From the NCBI RefSeq assembly GCF_041146795.1, contig NC_135177.1, positions 24,154,560 to 24,218,559 on the forward strand: a DNA stretch of 64,000 bases, in the 5' to 3' direction. Made by a program: the position numbers and the translations under genes. The notes below the pieces were generated by a model. That model made no database searches and was not told where the DNA came from. It saw only the letters and a list, made by a program, of their open reading frames with translations. This stretch comes from Maylandia zebra (lineage: Eukaryota; Chordata; Actinopteri; Cichliformes; Cichlidae). Of this stretch, positions 61,201 through 64,000 are shown in pieces (the stretch's first letter is position 1; each line of letters begins with the position of its first letter).

Positions 61201-62103
61201 CTGAGAGGAAGAGCCAGCTTGCTTTGCATCAGGGTTGACTCGTCTTTCTCCACCTTCAAGGTCTCCAGAATCAGCGCAGTGCTGAAGTCAACCTCATCCA
61301 CACTGAGGGACACCATGAAAAAGACCCGATCTGAGTTTTCCTCGAATCCCCGAGGAGAGTAACTACTTAATTCGCACATCACTTCCTGCTCATTGCAGTC
61401 TGCATGGAGCAGCACGTTTGCATTGGGGATCTCAGGAGATGATACTGTTACAAAGAATAAGAGAAGTTCATCACAGAGTCCTGCTTACATTAGAGGAAAC
61501 TTTGCACAAAGAGGTGGCAAGGGAAAAACCTTTGGCCTCAAACAGGAGGAGGTCTGGATCAGGGATGGAGGGAGGAACAAACGGAGTGAGTTCTTCGAGT
61601 GATTCGTCCGGGCCCACAGCAACATCTCGTAAAATAAGAGTGGCTGGAGTCCGAGTGAAGTGACCGCCTCCCATTCCACCAAGTCCAACTCCCTCCTCCA
61701 CCAGAGTGCAGGTGAGTACCACATCTGCAACTCCATCAGCTGAAGAAACAAGAAGAAGAACAGTTCTTAAAAATCTTAGTGCACCAGCATTTAAGATAGA
61801 ACCACTGTCTGGACTAATAGAGAGAAAAGATCAGAGAGCTCAGGTGTTTCGGTATATTGAGCCCTTCTATTATTCTGCTGCCATTTTAACCTAAATACTG
61901 TTAATTAGAGGTTCAGAAAATACCCACTTTTCTCAGAGCTCTTCGGTTATCAGCAAATACTTCTGTTAAAAGCTTTAATGTCGAGCTCACAGTCACGTCT
62001 CTACAGTCAGTGCTTAATCAATGAGATTTATGCTCTTACCATAAACGCACGTCATGAGGTATCCAGTTAAAATGACTTTAATAACCATCATCATCCCCAC
62101 CAT
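58230..62103 (-). CDS. tapbpl: Tapasin-related protein TAPBPR (TAPBPL)
   Basis: Minus-strand exons: 62103-62040, 61739-61530, 61444-61175, 61079-60879, 59731-59564, 59480-59377, 58976-58751 and 58297-58230. All phases agree, giving about 436 residues (human 468). A signal peptide (MMMVIKVILTGYLMTCVYG) is followed by the N-terminal domain, with EAKVSSPEIPNANVLLHADC against human EALLHADC. An Ig V-like domain follows (LLNCGFKQQD, VGIEWRLQHRGKGRKV, VGDEGTYICTV), then an Ig C1 domain (SKYYPLD, IEWFSLSP, CKVSHTALEEPL). It ends in a membrane helix and a very short tail. The protein edits peptides on MHC class I in the ER and Golgi. IEWRLQH and the VAMP1 neighbourhood favour TAPBPL over tapasin. I start at 62103 because the upstream ATG at 62199 adds 32 residues before the signal. 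Confidence 0.93.
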
Positions 62104-62390
62104 AGTGCAAGTGTTCCCAGTTTTTTTGTAAATTAAAATTAGAAGGATATCAAATAACTGCTGAGTGCACCACAGCACTTTCACTTTTGATTTCAACAAC
62201 TACCACCGCATTATTCAGGAGTTTACTGCCTAGAGTTGTTTATATCCGTTCTTCACTCCATCGATGGCGATCATCATACGTGCTGGACTTTAAATTTAAC
62301 GCAATCTAAAAGTAAACAATAAAGGTAGTTCAAGAGTCTGTGCAGCTGTTTCTTTGTCAGGAGCATGCGCACTGTAGCAGTGGGTGGAAT

Positions 62391-62405
62391 GAAAGTGAAA
62401 GCGAA
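62391..62405. promoter_or_regulatory. ISRE/IRF-like element upstream of tapbpl
   Basis: GAAAGTGAAAGCGAA contains GAAANNGAAA, the IRF core of interferon-stimulated response elements, plus a third half-site-like GCGAA. It lies about 290 bp upstream of the tapbpl start codon. Interferon control is an inference. Confidence 0.55.
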
Positions 62406-62794
62406 CAGGCAGGATCGCCCAATGACAGAACAGAGGTCCGTCATCAGTCAATGCGGAAACAAGCACACACGCTCATTTTAACGTAAATCGACAACATAAA
62501 TAAAATATATGGATGAATGAATTAATAATTAAATAAATAAATCTTCTTTTGTCTGTTTGGTTTTAGGGTTACCAAAGTGGATCATGGATAGGGACAGGGA
62601 CTGGACATCCATGCTTTGTCCAGTCCACACAAGCATGTCTCCAAACCGTTCAACCAGAGGTGTCTCCACTGTGTCCCTCTGATGTGTCTGATTTCTTATA
62701 GACCCTAATGAAGACTTAGATTCTAAATGTATTGGTCTGTTTTGTTTGCTGAATTTCTCCAAGAATAAATTGTTACAGGATTTTATCCTGGGCT

Positions 62795-62885
62795 CTGTGT
62801 TGGCCCTGCGACAACATGGTGACCTGTCCAGGGTGCACCCTGCTTCTAACCTTATGGTACTGTAGCTCGGATAGGCTCCAGTGTT
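62795..62885 (+). repeat. Fragment of the 55753-56068 type interspersed repeat
   Basis: GCCCTGCGACAACATGGTGACCTGTCCAGGGTGCACCCTGC and GGATAGGCTCCAG match the central part of the common fish repeat also seen near 55975-56030. Confidence 0.6.
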
Positions 62886-63073
62886 GCTCAAGTTCAGATA
62901 GTTATAGACACAATGTGCCCCCTATGTTTTTCTCCTAAGCAAAATGATTAAATTCCTGCATGTCTCCTGCTTCACCACTGAGAAATGCACATACTCCAGT
63001 TTGCTTGTTTGAATCTGCCTGTTATCCATGTTTACAATGCAAAAGCAACACACCAAAGCCTGAAACAAAAGTA

Positions 63074-64000
63074 CAGTGGGATGCAAAAGTTTGGGCAACC
63101 TTGTTAATAGTCATTATTTTCTTGTATAAATTGTTGGTTGTTACAATAAAAAAAAATGTCAGTTAAATATATCATATAGGAGACACACACTGTGATATTT
63201 GAGAAATGAAAAGAAGTTTATTGGATTTACAGAAAGTGTGCAATAATTGTTTAAGCAAAATCATGCAGGTGCATAAATTCGGGCACTGTTGTCATTTTAG
63301 TGATTCCAAAACCTTTAGAACTAATTATTGGAACTCAGATTGGCTTGGTAAGCTCAGTGACCCCTGACCTACATACACAGGTGAATCCAATAATGAGAAA
63401 GAGTATTTAAGAGGGTCAATTGTAAGTTTCCCTCCTCTTTTAATTTTCTCTGAAGAGTAGCAACATGGGGGTCTCAAAACAACTCTCAAATGACCTGAAG
63501 ACAAAGACTGTTCACCATCATGGTTTGGGGGAAGGATACAGAAAGCTGTCTCAGAGATTTAAGCTGTCTGTTTCCACAGTTAGGAACATATTGAGAAAAT
63601 GAAAGACTACAGGCTCAGTTCAAGTTAAGGCTCGAAGTGGCAGACCAAGAAAAATCTCGGATAGACCGAAGCGACGAATGGTGAGAACAGTCAGAGTCAA
63701 CCCATAGACCAGCACCAAAGACCTACAACATCATCTTGCAGCAGATGGAGTCACTGTGCATCGTTCAACCATTTGGCGCACTTTACACAAGGAGATGTTG
63801 TATGCAAAAGTGAAGCCTTTTCTCTGCCCACAGCACAAACAGAGCCGCTTGAGGTTTGCTAAAGCACATTTGGACAAGCCAGCTTCATTCTGGAATAAGG
63901 TGCTGTGGACTGATGAAACTAAAATTGAGTTATTTGGACATAAGAAGGGGTGTTATGCATGGAGGAAAAAGAACACAGCATTCCAAGAAAAACACCTGCT
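63074..64000 (+). mobile_element. Tc1-like transposon, degenerate, running off the right edge
   Basis: It begins after TA at 63072-63073 with CAGTGGGATGCAAAAGTTTG, a Tc1-type terminus unlike that of the element at 44100. From about 63465 the transposase reads MGVSKQLSNDLKTKTVHHHG, VSTVRNILRK, RSGRPRKISD, FLCPQHKQSRLRFAKAHLD and VLWTDETKIELFGHKKGC. In-frame stops follow LRK (about 63600) and VRVNP (about 63704), so this copy cannot make a full transposase. The second catalytic Asp and the Glu lie outside the window. Confidence 0.88.

Noticed and set aside
62040-62199. Upstream start for tapbpl at 62199
   Set aside because: It would place 32 mostly polar and mixed residues before the clear signal peptide starting at 62103.

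Overview
The window is vertebrate nuclear DNA from a ray-finned fish, most likely a percomorph teleost; a cichlid would fit but is not proven. Genes are split into short GT-AG exons, non-coding DNA is AT-rich, and the repeats (Tc1-like transposons, an L2-type LINE, SINE-like pieces, GATA microsatellite) are typical of teleosts. I rebuilt seven protein-coding genes by joining exons in matching splice phase. In order they are: cd27 (minus, 3' part cut off by the left edge), tnfrsf1a (plus), plekhg6 (plus), lag3 (minus), mrpl51 (plus), vamp1 (plus) and tapbpl (minus). 

This is a compact fish version of the human 12p13.31 block (PLEKHG6, TNFRSF1A, CD27, TAPBPL, VAMP1, MRPL51, with LAG3 further along in human). 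Four of the seven genes act in immunity: a T-cell costimulatory receptor (cd27), the TNF death receptor (tnfrsf1a), an inhibitory four-Ig receptor (lag3) and a tapasin-like MHC class I peptide editor (tapbpl). The others are a RhoGEF (plekhg6), a mitochondrial ribosomal protein (mrpl51) and a synaptic v-SNARE (vamp1). 

Layout: 1-6.8 kb cd27, with a recent 1.5-kb tandem duplication that copies one receptor exon in frame. 6.8-11.4 kb is intergenic. 11.4-17.4 kb is tnfrsf1a. 18.1-35.9 kb is plekhg6, whose introns hold an almost complete L2-clade LINE, two degenerate Tc1-like elements in opposite orientation and an inverted pair of about 200-bp repeats. 35.9-38.6 kb is lag3, tail to tail with plekhg6. 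38.6-43.4 kb is intergenic, with one copy of a 0.6-kb unclassified repeat, a microsatellite and a decayed non-LTR element. 43.6-48.5 kb is mrpl51, with an intact Tc1-like transposon in intron 1. 49.9-55.0 kb is vamp1. 55.1-56.2 kb is a nest of repeat fragments. 58.1-62.1 kb is tapbpl, with an ISRE-like site upstream. 63.07 kb to the end is another, broken Tc1-like element. 

The most notable observation is in cd27. The two copies of the duplicated exon differ at eight sites within about 60 bp, all of them amino-acid changing, while the remaining 1.4 kb of the repeat unit differs at only about nine or ten sites.
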